NCBI RefSeq assembly: GCF_033344935.1
Contig: NZ_JAWPMM010000001.1
Span: 2,962,001-3,026,000, forward strand
DNA length: 64,000 nucleotides
Origin: Reichenbachiella sp.
Lineage (GTDB): Bacteria > Bacteroidota > Bacteroidia > Cytophagales > Cyclobacteriaceae
Direction: 5' to 3'
Positions within the stretch are counted from its first letter, which is position 1. Each line of letters opens with the position of its first letter. A model generated the notes under the pieces. The model had not been told where the DNA came from. It made no database searches and saw only the letters and a list, made by a program, of their open reading frames with translations. Below, one piece after another: positions 28,558 through 37,823 of this stretch. The position numbers were made by a program, and so were the translations under genes.

Positions 28558-30228
28558 ATGAACCTTCAATCTGTATTTGATTTAGTACAAATTTGTCATT
28601 TGAAAGGTGTCAAACATGCCGTAATTTCCCCAGGTTCAAGAAATGCTGCTTTAACCATTGCCTTTTCTAGGCATCCTGAAATTGAATGCTATAGCGTACC
28701 TGATGAACGATCGGCCGCCTTCATTGCGCTAGGCATAAGTCTTAAAACAAAATTACCGACAGTGCTCATTTGCACCTCTGGATCGGCAGCTTTGAACTAT
28801 GCTCCAGCGGTGGCGGAAGCCTATTTCAATCAAGTGCCTTTGCTCATTCTTTCTGCCGATCGCCCTCCTGAATGGATCGGACAACGAGACGGTCAAACGA
28901 TCTATCAAGAGCAACTCTTTGGCAATCACGTCAAAAAATCCTTGGTTTTTCCTTCATTAGAAGAAACTGAAGAAGGTACAGCACTCGGCCACGAAACAAT
29001 CAACCAAGCAATCAATTGCTGTTTGGAAGCTGAAATGGGACCCGTTCACATCAATATTCCTTTCAGAGAACCTTTTTATCCTACAACCGAACAAGGTCAT
29101 AATTTTTCGAAAAGTCTACCGGTTTTTATTTCAGACAACGCTCCTTTAAATAACTGGAAGTCAGAACTAAAAGATCTTTCTAATTTCTCTCGAGTACTAA
29201 TAATCGTTGGGCAATCAACGAAAGATCCATCAACGATCAAACTCCTCACTTCCCTTTCAATTGAAAGTAAAATCCCAATTGTGGCGGATGTTATATCCAA
29301 TGCCCATCAAGTGGAAGATGTCATCAGTAGTCAGGATGTATTTCTGAAAGGTTCAAAGGACACAAACCTGCAACCAGATTTATTGATCACTATTGGCATG
29401 TCCGTAATTAGCAAAAACTTAAAGCTCTTTCTTCGTGATTTGAGACCTAAAGCCCATTGGCATGTTCGTCAGGAAACTAAGGCACCAGACACCTATCTCT
29501 CATTAGCCAAGCATTTCGCTGTGTCTGAAATTGATTTCTTGAAAGAACTTGAACAAATATTTGTCGCCAGCGACAGCCAAAGAACTTTCCAAGGCGAATG
29601 GTCAAATATTGATTCCAAAACCAAAAAGCATATAGAACATTTCGGGTCTGATGATATCTCTGACTTTGATTGTTACAAAAAAGTCCTTCATGCGCTTCCC
29701 TCAGGCTCGGACTTACATCTGGCCAACAGCATGGCCGTGAGATACGCCAACGTAATTGGCTTGAGCAATGACAAGGATATTGAGGTCTATTGCAATAGAG
29801 GAACCAGCGGGATTGATGGTTCTAATAGCACAGCTGTAGGAACAGCCATAGTCTCCCAAAGACCTACGTTTCTACTCACTGGAGATATGGCATTTCTTTA
29901 TGACAGAAATGGTTTTTGGCACAATCACGTTCCTGAAAATCTAAGTATTGTGGTGTTCAACAATCATGGTGGAGGTATATTCAGAATGATTGAAGGTCCA
30001 TCTGGCCAACCTGAGCTCGAAGAGTTTTTTGAAACTCATCAACAAAAGGATGCCAGCCATGTAGCCAAAGAATTTGGGTTCGAATATTATCCATGCACTT
30101 CATTAAAGGAATTGGAACAAAACCTCATCCCTTTCGTGAAAACAGGAAAACGCAAAATACTAGAAGTATTCACTGATGCAGAAGTGAGCAAGAACGTATA
30201 TAAAGAACTATTCAGGAGTTTATCCTAA
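28558..30228 (+). CDS. menD: 2-succinyl-5-enolpyruvyl-6-hydroxy-3-cyclohexene-1-carboxylate synthase
   Basis: Thiamine-diphosphate enzyme joining isochorismate with 2-oxoglutarate-derived succinic semialdehyde in the menaquinone pathway. At 556 residues it has the normal length. Visible signatures are ISPGSRNAALTIAF and PDERSAAFIALG (containing the Glu that activates the cofactor) in the N-terminal domain, SADRPPEWIGQRDGQTI, and the TPP/Mg site TGDMAFLYDRNGF with FNNHGGGIFRM in the C-terminal domain. It is the third gene of the operon (3 bp after menF). The remaining men genes (menB, C, E, A) are not in the window. Confidence 0.97.
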   Translation: MNLQSVFDLVQICHLKGVKHAVISPGSRNAALTIAFSRHPEIECYSVPDERSAAFIALGISLKTKLPTVLICTSGSAALNYAPAVAEAYFNQVPLLILSADRPPEWIGQRDGQTIYQEQLFGNHVKKSLVFPSLEETEEGTALGHETINQAINCCLEAEMGPVHINIPFREPFYPTTEQGHNFSKSLPVFISDNAPLNNWKSELKDLSNFSRVLIIVGQSTKDPSTIKLLTSLSIESKIPIVADVISNAHQVEDVISSQDVFLKGSKDTNLQPDLLITIGMSVISKNLKLFLRDLRPKAHWHVRQETKAPDTYLSLAKHFAVSEIDFLKELEQIFVASDSQRTFQGEWSNIDSKTKKHIEHFGSDDISDFDCYKKVLHALPSGSDLHLANSMAVRYANVIGLSNDKDIEVYCNRGTSGIDGSNSTAVGTAIVSQRPTFLLTGDMAFLYDRNGFWHNHVPENLSIVVFNNHGGGIFRMIEGPSGQPELEEFFETHQQKDASHVAKEFGFEYYPCTSLKELEQNLIPFVKTGKRKILEVFTDAEVSKNVYKELFRSLS

Positions 30229-30268
30229 ACGTATTAGCCAAAAGCCTGATCCCACAAAATCTACAAAC

Positions 30269-30805
30269 ATGAGATTAACACTCTGGTTTATCATTTTCAT
30301 TCTTATCCAATCCTGTGCTCCTCCTAAGGTGATCAAGTTTCTGAATAGTGAACTGGATTACAGTAAATACCATACCTACAGACTTATTAACTACAAAAGC
30401 GATGACAAGTCCTATGCCGCTGATGGCATGGCCTTTTATAATGAAATTGAAAATGGCATAAAACAAAACATGAGAGCCAAAGGCTATGAGCCTGCCGATC
30501 GCCCAGATCTTATTGCCAGATATGAAATAGTTTCGACTACTGCAACAGAAACACGCAATCAAAACTACGATCCTTATGGATACAACTACTACATCCCTCC
30601 TACAACCAAGAAATTTACTGAGGGAATTGTACTTATTGAACTTCGGGACCGCAAAGAGAAAAAACTCGTTTGGCAGGCTAGTTTAGATCTCAAATACAAT
30701 ATGCGAGGCGAGGCCAAGCTAACTCTACTCCAATCAATCAACCGAATATTTGAAACTTACCCTTACCAAGCGGGGTCTAACGACCAAGTGCCTACCGAAC
30801 AGTAA
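30269..30805 (+). CDS. DUF4136-like lipoprotein
   Basis: Lipoprotein of 178 residues with signal MRLTLWFIIFILIQSC; Cys16 is the lipidated residue. The mature part starts with strands around YSKYHTYRLINYKS, followed by IENGIKQNMRAKGYE and then PDLIARYEIV, the pattern of the DUF4136 family (function unknown, common in outer-membrane lipoproteins of Bacteroidetes). A Tyr-rich segment (YDPYGYNYYIPP, about 95-106) replaces the loop before the last strands, which include GIVLIELRDRKEKKLVWQA. It lies 40 bp after menD and may be on that transcript. Its 3' end overlaps the convergent NlpC/P60 gene by 14 bp. Confidence 0.8.
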   Translation: MRLTLWFIIFILIQSCAPPKVIKFLNSELDYSKYHTYRLINYKSDDKSYAADGMAFYNEIENGIKQNMRAKGYEPADRPDLIARYEIVSTTATETRNQNYDPYGYNYYIPPTTKKFTEGIVLIELRDRKEKKLVWQASLDLKYNMRGEAKLTLLQSINRIFETYPYQAGSNDQVPTEQ

Positions 30806-31979
30806 AAGCAGACTTTACTTCTTCAATATTACCTTCTAGGTTTCTCAAATATCTTCTACTACCCAAATACCTATTTTTATTAAACTCATCATAATTTGGA
30901 CGATTTGGATCAATAGAACTAATCCTTACTTGTTTGGATGCGTGAATAAACTCATTATTCCCTAACCAAATACCAACATGGGTAGTCTTCTGCCTTGTAG
31001 AATCAGTAGCCGGTTTACCAAAGAAAAGTAGGTCTCCCTTTTTCAAACCTTCGAAAGAATTATTTTCATCTACTACGACACCGGCATTTATTTGCTGCGA
31101 AGCATCTCTAGGAATAATCAGTCCATTCATGAAATAAACCGTCTTAGTAAAACCACTACAGTCCATTCCTTTGACCGAAGTCCCTCCCCAGAGGTAAGGT
31201 GCGCCCATAAGAGATCTGGAATAGTATTCAACCAGCAATTCTGAAGGTTTCATGCTGTCCAACCACGCTTGGAAGTCACTTATATCTGCTGTAGCGATAT
31301 AACCCCTTCTGCCATCCGGAAATTCTACGCGAGTCACTTCATTATCTGTGGCCACCCATTCTAGTACATTACCAAGAACCACATCAGAAACTACAGCAGT
31401 CAACTTCTCATTCTTAAAAACTTGACCATTTGTTTTCGTAACGATTACTTTCTTTGCTTTTTGCCAGTTTTCAATTTGAAATCTAGTTTTCAAAACTACT
31501 CCACCGTGATCCACCCAAGCAATGTAATCATCAGGTGTTTGAACTAAATACCACTCTTCTGTAATCTTCAGCACTTTCAATACTGTACCGAGAATTGCTT
31601 GTGTCGCCAATTCAGCCGAGTGCTTTGGTTTGGTTCTGAGGTTTGCAACGGAATTGTTGACCAATGCATACCTATATTTTAAAGTCGAAGAATCAGGAAG
31701 AAGTTTAACATCATCTTTTATTCGAATACCCTCAGCCAATAATTTATTCATAAAAGTGGCTAACACATACGTTTGATCTGTATCTCCAGACACTTTCAAC
31801 AGACCGCCGTCACTACTCACATCAATGTTAAACAAGGCCACTCTACTATCAAGTACATATTGCGTCTTCAAACTATCTCTTATAGCAATGGCTCTTTCTA
31901 AATCAGGGCTACTATCTCCTTGCTCACAAGCAACTCCAAACCATAATGCTGAAATGAAAATGAGTATGCGTTTTATCAT
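30792..31979 (-). CDS. NlpC/P60 family cell-wall hydrolase lipoprotein with SH3 domains
   Basis: Peptidoglycan endopeptidase of the C40 family, 395 residues. The signal MIKRILIFISALWFGVAC marks a lipoprotein (Cys18). Two SH3-like wall-binding domains are seen at about 105-165 and 172-232 (LRTKPKHSAELA, EWYLVQTP, then a second repeat ending GRRGYIA). The catalytic domain follows: C274 (GMDCSGF), H334 (THVGIWLG) and H346 (FIHASKQ), a complete Cys-His-His triad, with the usual PYLWGG substrate loop. It probably cleaves within the stem peptide, anchored at the outer membrane. The gene converges on the DUF4136 gene (14-bp overlap). Confidence 0.92.
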   Translation of the reverse strand: MIKRILIFISALWFGVACEQGDSSPDLERAIAIRDSLKTQYVLDSRVALFNIDVSSDGGLLKVSGDTDQTYVLATFMNKLLAEGIRIKDDVKLLPDSSTLKYRYALVNNSVANLRTKPKHSAELATQAILGTVLKVLKITEEWYLVQTPDDYIAWVDHGGVVLKTRFQIENWQKAKKVIVTKTNGQVFKNEKLTAVVSDVVLGNVLEWVATDNEVTRVEFPDGRRGYIATADISDFQAWLDSMKPSELLVEYYSRSLMGAPYLWGGTSVKGMDCSGFTKTVYFMNGLIIPRDASQQINAGVVVDENNSFEGLKKGDLLFFGKPATDSTRQKTTHVGIWLGNNEFIHASKQVRISSIDPNRPNYDEFNKNRYLGSRRYLRNLEGNIEEVKSAFTVR

Positions 31980-32085
31980 TATTGTACAGAATTTAATGAG
32001 ACACTAATCTACAAAATTTATCTATTGCCCATTAGGTGAAAATAATAAATAGAGGAATCGAATTGCTTTGAAGAGAGTCGATTCT

Positions 32086-32093
32086 TAGTTTTG
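32086..32093 (+). promoter_or_regulatory. Bacteroidetes -7 element upstream of hisS
   Basis: TAGTTTTG fits TAnnTTTG, and a TTG at 32063-32065 lies 20 bp upstream, close to the expected -33 position. The leader to the hisS ATG would be about 15 bases. Confidence 0.6.
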
Positions 32094-32113
32094 CTGCGAA
32101 CAAAGAAAATCAA

Positions 32114-33484
32114 ATGCAGAAGCCTTCTATACCAAGAGGAACACGAGATTTCGGCCCACTACAGATGGCCAAAAGAAACTATATTTTCAATACCATACGA
32201 GGAGTATATGAGCGTTATGGCTTTGCTCAACTGGAGACTCCAACCATGGAAAATTTATCCGTATTGACTGGTAAGTATGGAGACGAAGGTGATCAATTAC
32301 TTTTTAAAGTATTGAATTCTGGAGATTTTCTTTCAAAAACACAAGCAGAAGATTTCTCAGCTGGCAGCAAAACCATGTTGCCTAAAATATCGGAAAAAGG
32401 ACTTCGATACGACCTCACCGTTCCTTTTGCTAGATATGTTGTAATGCACAGAAATGAAATTTCATTTCCATTTAAAAGATATCAAATACAGCCCGTATGG
32501 CGTGCCGACCGACCACAAAAGGGCAGATACAGAGAGTTCTATCAGTGTGATGCTGATGTGGTAGGCACTGACTCCCTACTGTGCGAGGCGGAAATCATAG
32601 CCATGATCAACGAAGTATTCACTGGCTTGAAACTTCCAGACTTCACCATAAAACTCAACAATAGAAAAATACTTGTCGGTATTACAGAAGCCATTGGTGC
32701 TGAAGGCAAAGAAGCCGACTTCTGTGTGGCCATTGACAAGTTGGATAAAATAGGGCTTGATAAAGTCAATGAAGAATTGATCCAAAAGGGTTTTACAGAA
32801 GAAAACATCAACTTGCTGAAGCCAATATTCGAATTTGAAGGAAGTTTAGAGGAAAAACTGGTTTTCTTAAAAGACTACTTCAGCTCAAGCGAAACTGGCC
32901 TGAAAGGCGTGAGTGAAACCGAAGAGATTATGACCTACTTGCAATCTTATCAGTTGGAAAAAAATCACCTCGAACTCGATCTTACACTGGCACGTGGACT
33001 CTCCTATTATACCGGTACCATTTTCGAAGTAAAAGCCAACGGAGTAAAAATTGGAAGCATCACAGGTGGAGGTAGATATGACAACCTTACTGGCGTATTT
33101 GGACTTAAAGATGTATCCGGAGTAGGTATTTCATTTGGAGTGGATCGAATATATGATGTACTCGAGGAACTGAACTTATACCCAGAATCTACAGCGACTC
33201 AAGTTCAGGTGATGATTGTGAACTTTGGTGAAGAAATGACCGCTCAAGGTATAGCTCTACTTCAGCGTTTGCGTAATGAGGGAATTCGGGCTGAAATGTA
33301 CCCTGACACAGCAAAAATGAAGAAACAGATGACATATGCTAATAATCTCAACATTCCATTCGTTGTGATGATAGGTGAAGATGAAATAGCATCTGGAAAC
33401 TATACCTTGAAAAATATGGTCGAAGGTGAGCAAGCCGCTTACAAAATCGATGATCTTATTTCTAAAATCAAGAATAGTCACTAG
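32114..33484 (+). CDS. hisS: Histidyl-tRNA synthetase
   Basis: Class II aminoacyl-tRNA synthetase charging tRNA-His. The 456-residue protein begins [11 protein letters not shown] (N-terminal signature). Motif 2 lies in [25 protein letters not shown], the histidine-binding region in [14 protein letters not shown], and motif 3 around [11 protein letters not shown]. The anticodon-binding domain covers the last 90 residues ([10 protein letters not shown], then [10 protein letters not shown]). The preceding promoter is the clearest in the window. Confidence 0.97.
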   Translation: MQKPSIPRGTRDFGPLQMAKRNYIFNTIRGVYERYGFAQLETPTMENLSVLTGKYGDEGDQLLFKVLNSGDFLSKTQAEDFSAGSKTMLPKISEKGLRYDLTVPFARYVVMHRNEISFPFKRYQIQPVWRADRPQKGRYREFYQCDADVVGTDSLLCEAEIIAMINEVFTGLKLPDFTIKLNNRKILVGITEAIGAEGKEADFCVAIDKLDKIGLDKVNEELIQKGFTEENINLLKPIFEFEGSLEEKLVFLKDYFSSSETGLKGVSETEEIMTYLQSYQLEKNHLELDLTLARGLSYYTGTIFEVKANGVKIGSITGGGRYDNLTGVFGLKDVSGVGISFGVDRIYDVLEELNLYPESTATQVQVMIVNFGEEMTAQGIALLQRLRNEGIRAEMYPDTAKMKKQMTYANNLNIPFVVMIGEDEIASGNYTLKNMVEGEQAAYKIDDLISKIKNSH

Positions 33485-33529
33485 ATTGATCACTTGAATT
33501 TACTGTCAAACAGATCTGGTAAACCACTC

Positions 33530-35455
33530 TTGAAACATTATCAATATAGCCTTCTAATTTTATTGTGCCTTGGCTCTCTAATGGTCAATGCTCAGCACAC
33601 CAGTTTGCTGGGAAGGTTTGATATTGATTACATAAAAGGCTGCACAGGAATGACGATAAATGTATCGGTCAATGCCAATGTGCCTGCGTGGACGGATGCT
33701 CAATTCTGGTATGAAGGCTTTGATATTAATATTGCAGGAGATGTCACTGGTAATTACACCTACACCACTCCGGGAGAATATTATGTCACTATGCTTGTTT
33801 CCAATGGAGACGCAGATACTGGAGGAGAAAAGAAAGATTCTATTCGTGTAGAAGTCTTAGAAGCTCAGTTGCCCGAATTCACTATTCATAACTGCGCCTC
33901 GCACAATGTTCGGGTAGAAGTAGAAGATGACTATTATGACAGCTACTTCGTTGAATTCACAGGTACTGACAATGAAGAAATTGGGCCTCTTTCCTTCACT
34001 ACAGCCTATAATTATGGAACACAAGGGAATTACAGAATAGATGTTTCTGGACGATTCAATGGCGGTAATAATTCAAGTTGTGGCACAGACAACAAAGCCT
34101 TCAATAGTATCAATTCCATTATCAGTCCAGTACTTACTTCAGTAGAAACCACTGATGAAGCTGTCAATGGAGAAATTCAATTAGGTTTCACGCTTGGCGA
34201 TGATATTATATACAACCTGGAACGCTCCACCAATGGCACTGAAAATTTTGAATTGGCGTCAATCGTCACAGGTGCAACTGAAGTAGATGCAAATCTGAAT
34301 ACCATGAGCGAATTTCATTGCTATCGTATCAACACATATGACGCTTGTAATGAGGTGAATTTACTCTCTGAGATTATTTGTTCGGTCTATTTTGATGTAG
34401 CTGGTACTGAAAGCGCCAATACGATTACCTGGCAAACGGATACCGTAGAAGCACTCTCTTACAATATCATTCGAGATGGGGATTTACTTACTAATATCAC
34501 CAACTCCTCTATAGTTACTTATGACGATAGTGAAGTCATCTGCAATAAGGAATATGTTTACAATGTTCAGCCCATTTTTCAAACTGGATCATCGGTTTCT
34601 GTAGACACAGCTGTAATCGCGAGTAAATCCGCCGAATTACCAGCCGTCGGAAATCCAGCTTCTACAGTGAATATTGACAATGATGTGGAGCTGAGTTGGG
34701 GGCCACCCGATACTGGGGAAATTCCATTCAGGCGATATATTATAGAACGTAACATAAGAGATCGAGCCTGGAAGTATTACGATGCCTCAGATGACACTAC
34801 ATACGTTGACACCGAAGCCAACTTTATAGGCAAGCATGCCTATAGAATCCGATATGATGATGATTGTGGAAATCTTGCGACTCCTTCTCCTGAGACCGTT
34901 CCTATGATTATAGAACAAGGTGATGTAAGAGGAAAAGAGGTGAAGTTCAATTGGAGTAAATATGAGACTTGGGCAAATGGCATTCGTAACTATACTATTG
35001 AGAGAATTGACGAGAACGGATCTATCATTGAAGAGTTTGATGTACTCAGCGGACGAGAAAAGGCAATTACCTTTTCACCAAATGACTCGGAGAATAAATT
35101 GATTCGAGTACGAGCAGAATCTCTAGATGCTACTCCCCTGTTCACCTATTCCAATATTGTATTGACAGAACTGAGTACGACTATGTTCTTGCCCAATGTG
35201 TTTACACCAGATGACGATGGCTTAAACGATAGATTCGTTGCCAAAGGGCCTAAAGTATTTAATTTTGAAATGGAAGTATATAGTCGATGGGGTGTTTTGA
35301 TTTTCTCAACTACCGACAATTTCAATGGCTGGGATGGGAAAATAAATGACAATGAGGCCCCTGAAGGCACCTACATTTACAAAATATATTATGAAGATGC
35401 CGAAGGCAGAAAATACGATCAGTCTGGGTCTATGTTACTCATGAGAAAAGGATAG
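33530..35455 (+). CDS. T9SS type B sorting domain protein (PKD/FN3-like repeats, gliding-type C-terminus)
   Basis: Secreted protein of about 641 residues exported by the type IX system. After the signal peptide (KHYQYSLLILLCLGSLMVNAQ) comes a PKD-like domain (about 20-110, ending PGEYYVTMLVSN), FN3-like strands in the middle, and a type B CTD: FLPNVFTPDDDGLNDRF, the VYSRWGVLIF strand, then NGWDGKINDNEAPEGTYIYKIYY. There is no ATG before the signal peptide. The frame can start at TTG 33494, but the TTG at 33530 (giving MKHYQYSLL) directly precedes the signal and is preferred. It follows hisS by 45 bp. Function unknown; it lacks the long repeats of the SprB-like protein. Confidence 0.85.
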   Translation: MKHYQYSLLILLCLGSLMVNAQHTSLLGRFDIDYIKGCTGMTINVSVNANVPAWTDAQFWYEGFDINIAGDVTGNYTYTTPGEYYVTMLVSNGDADTGGEKKDSIRVEVLEAQLPEFTIHNCASHNVRVEVEDDYYDSYFVEFTGTDNEEIGPLSFTTAYNYGTQGNYRIDVSGRFNGGNNSSCGTDNKAFNSINSIISPVLTSVETTDEAVNGEIQLGFTLGDDIIYNLERSTNGTENFELASIVTGATEVDANLNTMSEFHCYRINTYDACNEVNLLSEIICSVYFDVAGTESANTITWQTDTVEALSYNIIRDGDLLTNITNSSIVTYDDSEVICNKEYVYNVQPIFQTGSSVSVDTAVIASKSAELPAVGNPASTVNIDNDVELSWGPPDTGEIPFRRYIIERNIRDRAWKYYDASDDTTYVDTEANFIGKHAYRIRYDDDCGNLATPSPETVPMIIEQGDVRGKEVKFNWSKYETWANGIRNYTIERIDENGSIIEEFDVLSGREKAITFSPNDSENKLIRVRAESLDATPLFTYSNIVLTELSTTMFLPNVFTPDDDGLNDRFVAKGPKVFNFEMEVYSRWGVLIFSTTDNFNGWDGKINDNEAPEGTYIYKIYYEDAEGRKYDQSGSMLLMRKG

Positions 35456-35459
35456 CGAT

Positions 35460-35798
35460 ATGTTTGATATGATGAAAATGATGGGCAAGGTGAAAGAGGT
35501 TCAGGAGAAAATGAAAGAAGCTCAGGCTGCCCTATCCCTAATAGAAGTAGAAGGAGAATCTGGCGCTGGCCTAGTCAAAGCGACGGTCAATGGCCAAAAA
35601 AGAGTCATTAAAGTAGAAATTGATGATTCGTTAGTCAATACCGCAGACAAGGATATTGTACAAGATCTAATTGTCGCTGCAATCAACAAAGCGATGGATG
35701 AAGCCGACGTACTTGCCAAAGAGCATATGCAAAAGCAAACCGAAGGCATCTTGCCCAATATTCCAGGATTCGATTTAGGCAATATGTTTAATGGCTAA
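35460..35798 (+). CDS. YbaB/EbfC family nucleoid-associated protein
   Basis: Small DNA-binding protein of 112 residues, homologous to YbaB/EbfC, which forms dimers that bind and bridge DNA. It shows the expected helix MGKVKEVQEKMKEAQAAL, the beta hairpin GLVKATVNGQKRVIKVEID and a long C-terminal helix. In many bacteria the gene follows dnaX and recR; here it instead follows a T9SS protein by 5 bp and overlaps the next glycosyltransferase gene by 8 bp. Confidence 0.92.
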   Translation: MFDMMKMMGKVKEVQEKMKEAQAALSLIEVEGESGAGLVKATVNGQKRVIKVEIDDSLVNTADKDIVQDLIVAAINKAMDEADVLAKEHMQKQTEGILPNIPGFDLGNMFNG

Positions 35799-36807
35799 AA
35801 CAGCCGTTGTCATATTAAATTATAATGGTGCTCATTACCTTGAGCAATTTTTGCCGTCAGTAACACAACACAGCACTGACGCCGAAGTTATTGTTGCGGA
35901 CAACGCGTCTACTGATGATTCAATCGCCTTTCTAAAGTCCAACTATCCAGATCTTAGAATCATTCAGTTTGAGAAAAACCTCGGGTTCACTGGTGGATAT
36001 AATGCTGCATTAGATGAACTCGATCATGAATATTGTGTCCTACTCAATTCTGATATTGAAGTCACTCCTAATTGGGTAAAGCCTGTAATAGACTACATGG
36101 ATAGCCATCCAGAAGTGGGTGCCTGCCAGCCTAAAATTCTTGACTTCAATGATAAATTAAAATTCGAATATGCCGGAGCAGCAGGCGGTTTTTTGGATTT
36201 TATGGGATTCCCCTATTGTCGAGGAAGGGTCTTTGATACGTTAGAAGAAGATCAAGGCCAGCACGATACAATTGAACAATTGGATTGGGCTACTGGGGCC
36301 TGTATGTTTGTAAGGACTACTGATTTCAAGAAAGCCGGTGGTTTTGACATTGACTTCTTTGCACACATGGAAGAAATAGACTTATGCTGGCGCCTTCGAC
36401 TCATGGGTAAATCGCTTTTCTGTATCCCTGAAAGCAAAGTTTATCATGTAGGTGGTGGTACACTCAACAAGCTGAACCCAAGAAAAACCTATCTCAATTT
36501 TCGAAATAATCTTTCCCTATTATTCAAAAATGAAAATGCGTTAAACCTGATTTGGAAATTTCCATTTAAATGCATGCTAGATATGGCAGCGGCATTAAAG
36601 CTTGGCTTGGGACAATCTTGGGGGCATGGCTGGGCTGTTCTTCGAGCGCATTTCGACTTCTTGCTTCTTCTTCCTAAGAACTTCACTAAAAGAAAACAGG
36701 TCCGAGCCCTTAGGAGAAAAGCTATCAGAAACTCACCGTTTCTTTTGCCGTATCAATACTTTATCAAAGGTCGAACAACTTACGTGGATCTTCAACAAAA
36801 ACAATAA
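35791..36807 (+). CDS. Glycosyltransferase family 2
   Basis: GT-A fold glycosyltransferase of 338 residues, resembling rhamnosyltransferases that elongate surface polysaccharide. VVILNYNGAHYL opens the nucleotide-binding region, DNASTDD and KNLGFTGGYNAAL form the pyrophosphate-binding segment, and LLNSDIEV carries the metal-binding position. FAHMEEIDLCWRLRLMG contains the ED of the acceptor-activating region. The C-terminus (about 240-338) is basic with two hydrophobic helices, probably peripheral to the membrane. It overlaps YbaB by 8 bp and is followed after 2 bp by a phosphoesterase gene. Confidence 0.9.
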   Translation: MAKTAVVILNYNGAHYLEQFLPSVTQHSTDAEVIVADNASTDDSIAFLKSNYPDLRIIQFEKNLGFTGGYNAALDELDHEYCVLLNSDIEVTPNWVKPVIDYMDSHPEVGACQPKILDFNDKLKFEYAGAAGGFLDFMGFPYCRGRVFDTLEEDQGQHDTIEQLDWATGACMFVRTTDFKKAGGFDIDFFAHMEEIDLCWRLRLMGKSLFCIPESKVYHVGGGTLNKLNPRKTYLNFRNNLSLLFKNENALNLIWKFPFKCMLDMAAALKLGLGQSWGHGWAVLRAHFDFLLLLPKNFTKRKQVRALRRKAIRNSPFLLPYQYFIKGRTTYVDLQQKQ

Positions 36808-36809
36808 AC

Positions 36810-37823
36810 GTGGCAGCTGAAAACATCAGCATTTTACTCTTTTCTGACACCCACATTGGGTTTGACCATCCCTCTAATAATAAACCAAGCAAAGCTAGAA
36901 GAAGAGGTTTTGACTTCTTTAACAACTTTAAGCTGGTGATAGATAAAGCGCTGGAACTACAAGTCGATTATGTTGTTCATTGTGGCGATGTTTTTGAAAA
37001 AGACTCGGTACCCTCATTTTTAATAGACCAGACTTATGCTGAGTTTTTACGACTGGCTAACACAGGAATTCATCTTTTCATAGTACCTGGCAATCACGAG
37101 AGATCCGCTCTTCCCACCTCTCTTTTTTTAAATCATCCAAATATTCATGTATTTGACACCGCTCGTACTTATTCATTCCCTCAGATTTCTATATCTGGTT
37201 TTCCGTACTTCAAAGGAGATATCAGAAGTCAGTTTTCAAAAATACGCCAGCAATTAGAAAGCAATCTCGATGTAACTAATTTCAATATCCTTTGTTTGCA
37301 TCATGCAATAGATGGGGTAAAAGCTGGCTATAATTTCTTTGAATTCCGAAACAGAAAAGACACTTTAAATATAAATGACCTTCCTGGCAACTTTGATTTG
37401 ATCCTTTCAGGACATATTCACAAACACCAAACTCTTGTAGCACCTGGTTCCAATGGAAAAAACATTCCGATTCTGTTTAGTGGTTCGACCGAAAGAACCA
37501 TGTTTGATGAAATGCACGAGGTGAAAGGTTATCATACCTTTAATATTTCCAAAAAAGCACATCAGCACGAATTTCATCCGATTCAAACAAGAGTCATGCA
37601 TCAGATCGACCTAAGAAACGAATCGTTAAAAACTAACCAGATCAAGAAGTTTCTAGCAGAAAAAATGAATGGTTTAGAACCTGATGCCATATTGCAAGTC
37701 AGGTCCGATCAAAGAGAAATATTAATTGAATTGTCTAAATTAAAAACAATAGGATTCTTTTCTAACTCAATGAACGTAACGATTTCAGGCTTCTCTACTT
37801 TACATCGAAAAGAACAAAATTAA
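36810..37823 (+). CDS. SbcD/Mre11-like metallophosphoesterase
   Basis: Calcineurin-like phosphoesterase of 337 residues, closest in pattern to the nuclease subunit SbcD. The metal-binding motifs are complete: FSDTHIG (with D and H), CGDVFEKD, PGNHERS, the single His pair in LHHAI, and SGHIHKHQ. The start is GTG at 36810, 2 bp after the glycosyltransferase. No SbcC ATPase is adjacent, so DNA end processing is possible but unproven; some family members are plain phosphatases. The 3' end overlaps the convergent DUF5723 gene by 4 bp. Confidence 0.85.
   Translation: MAAENISILLFSDTHIGFDHPSNNKPSKARRRGFDFFNNFKLVIDKALELQVDYVVHCGDVFEKDSVPSFLIDQTYAEFLRLANTGIHLFIVPGNHERSALPTSLFLNHPNIHVFDTARTYSFPQISISGFPYFKGDIRSQFSKIRQQLESNLDVTNFNILCLHHAIDGVKAGYNFFEFRNRKDTLNINDLPGNFDLILSGHIHKHQTLVAPGSNGKNIPILFSGSTERTMFDEMHEVKGYHTFNISKKAHQHEFHPIQTRVMHQIDLRNESLKTNQIKKFLAEKMNGLEPDAILQVRSDQREILIELSKLKTIGFFSNSMNVTISGFSTLHRKEQN

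Noticed and set aside
36810-37823. Full SbcCD nuclease locus
   Set aside because: Only the SbcD-like phosphoesterase is present; no SbcC ATPase lies on either side.
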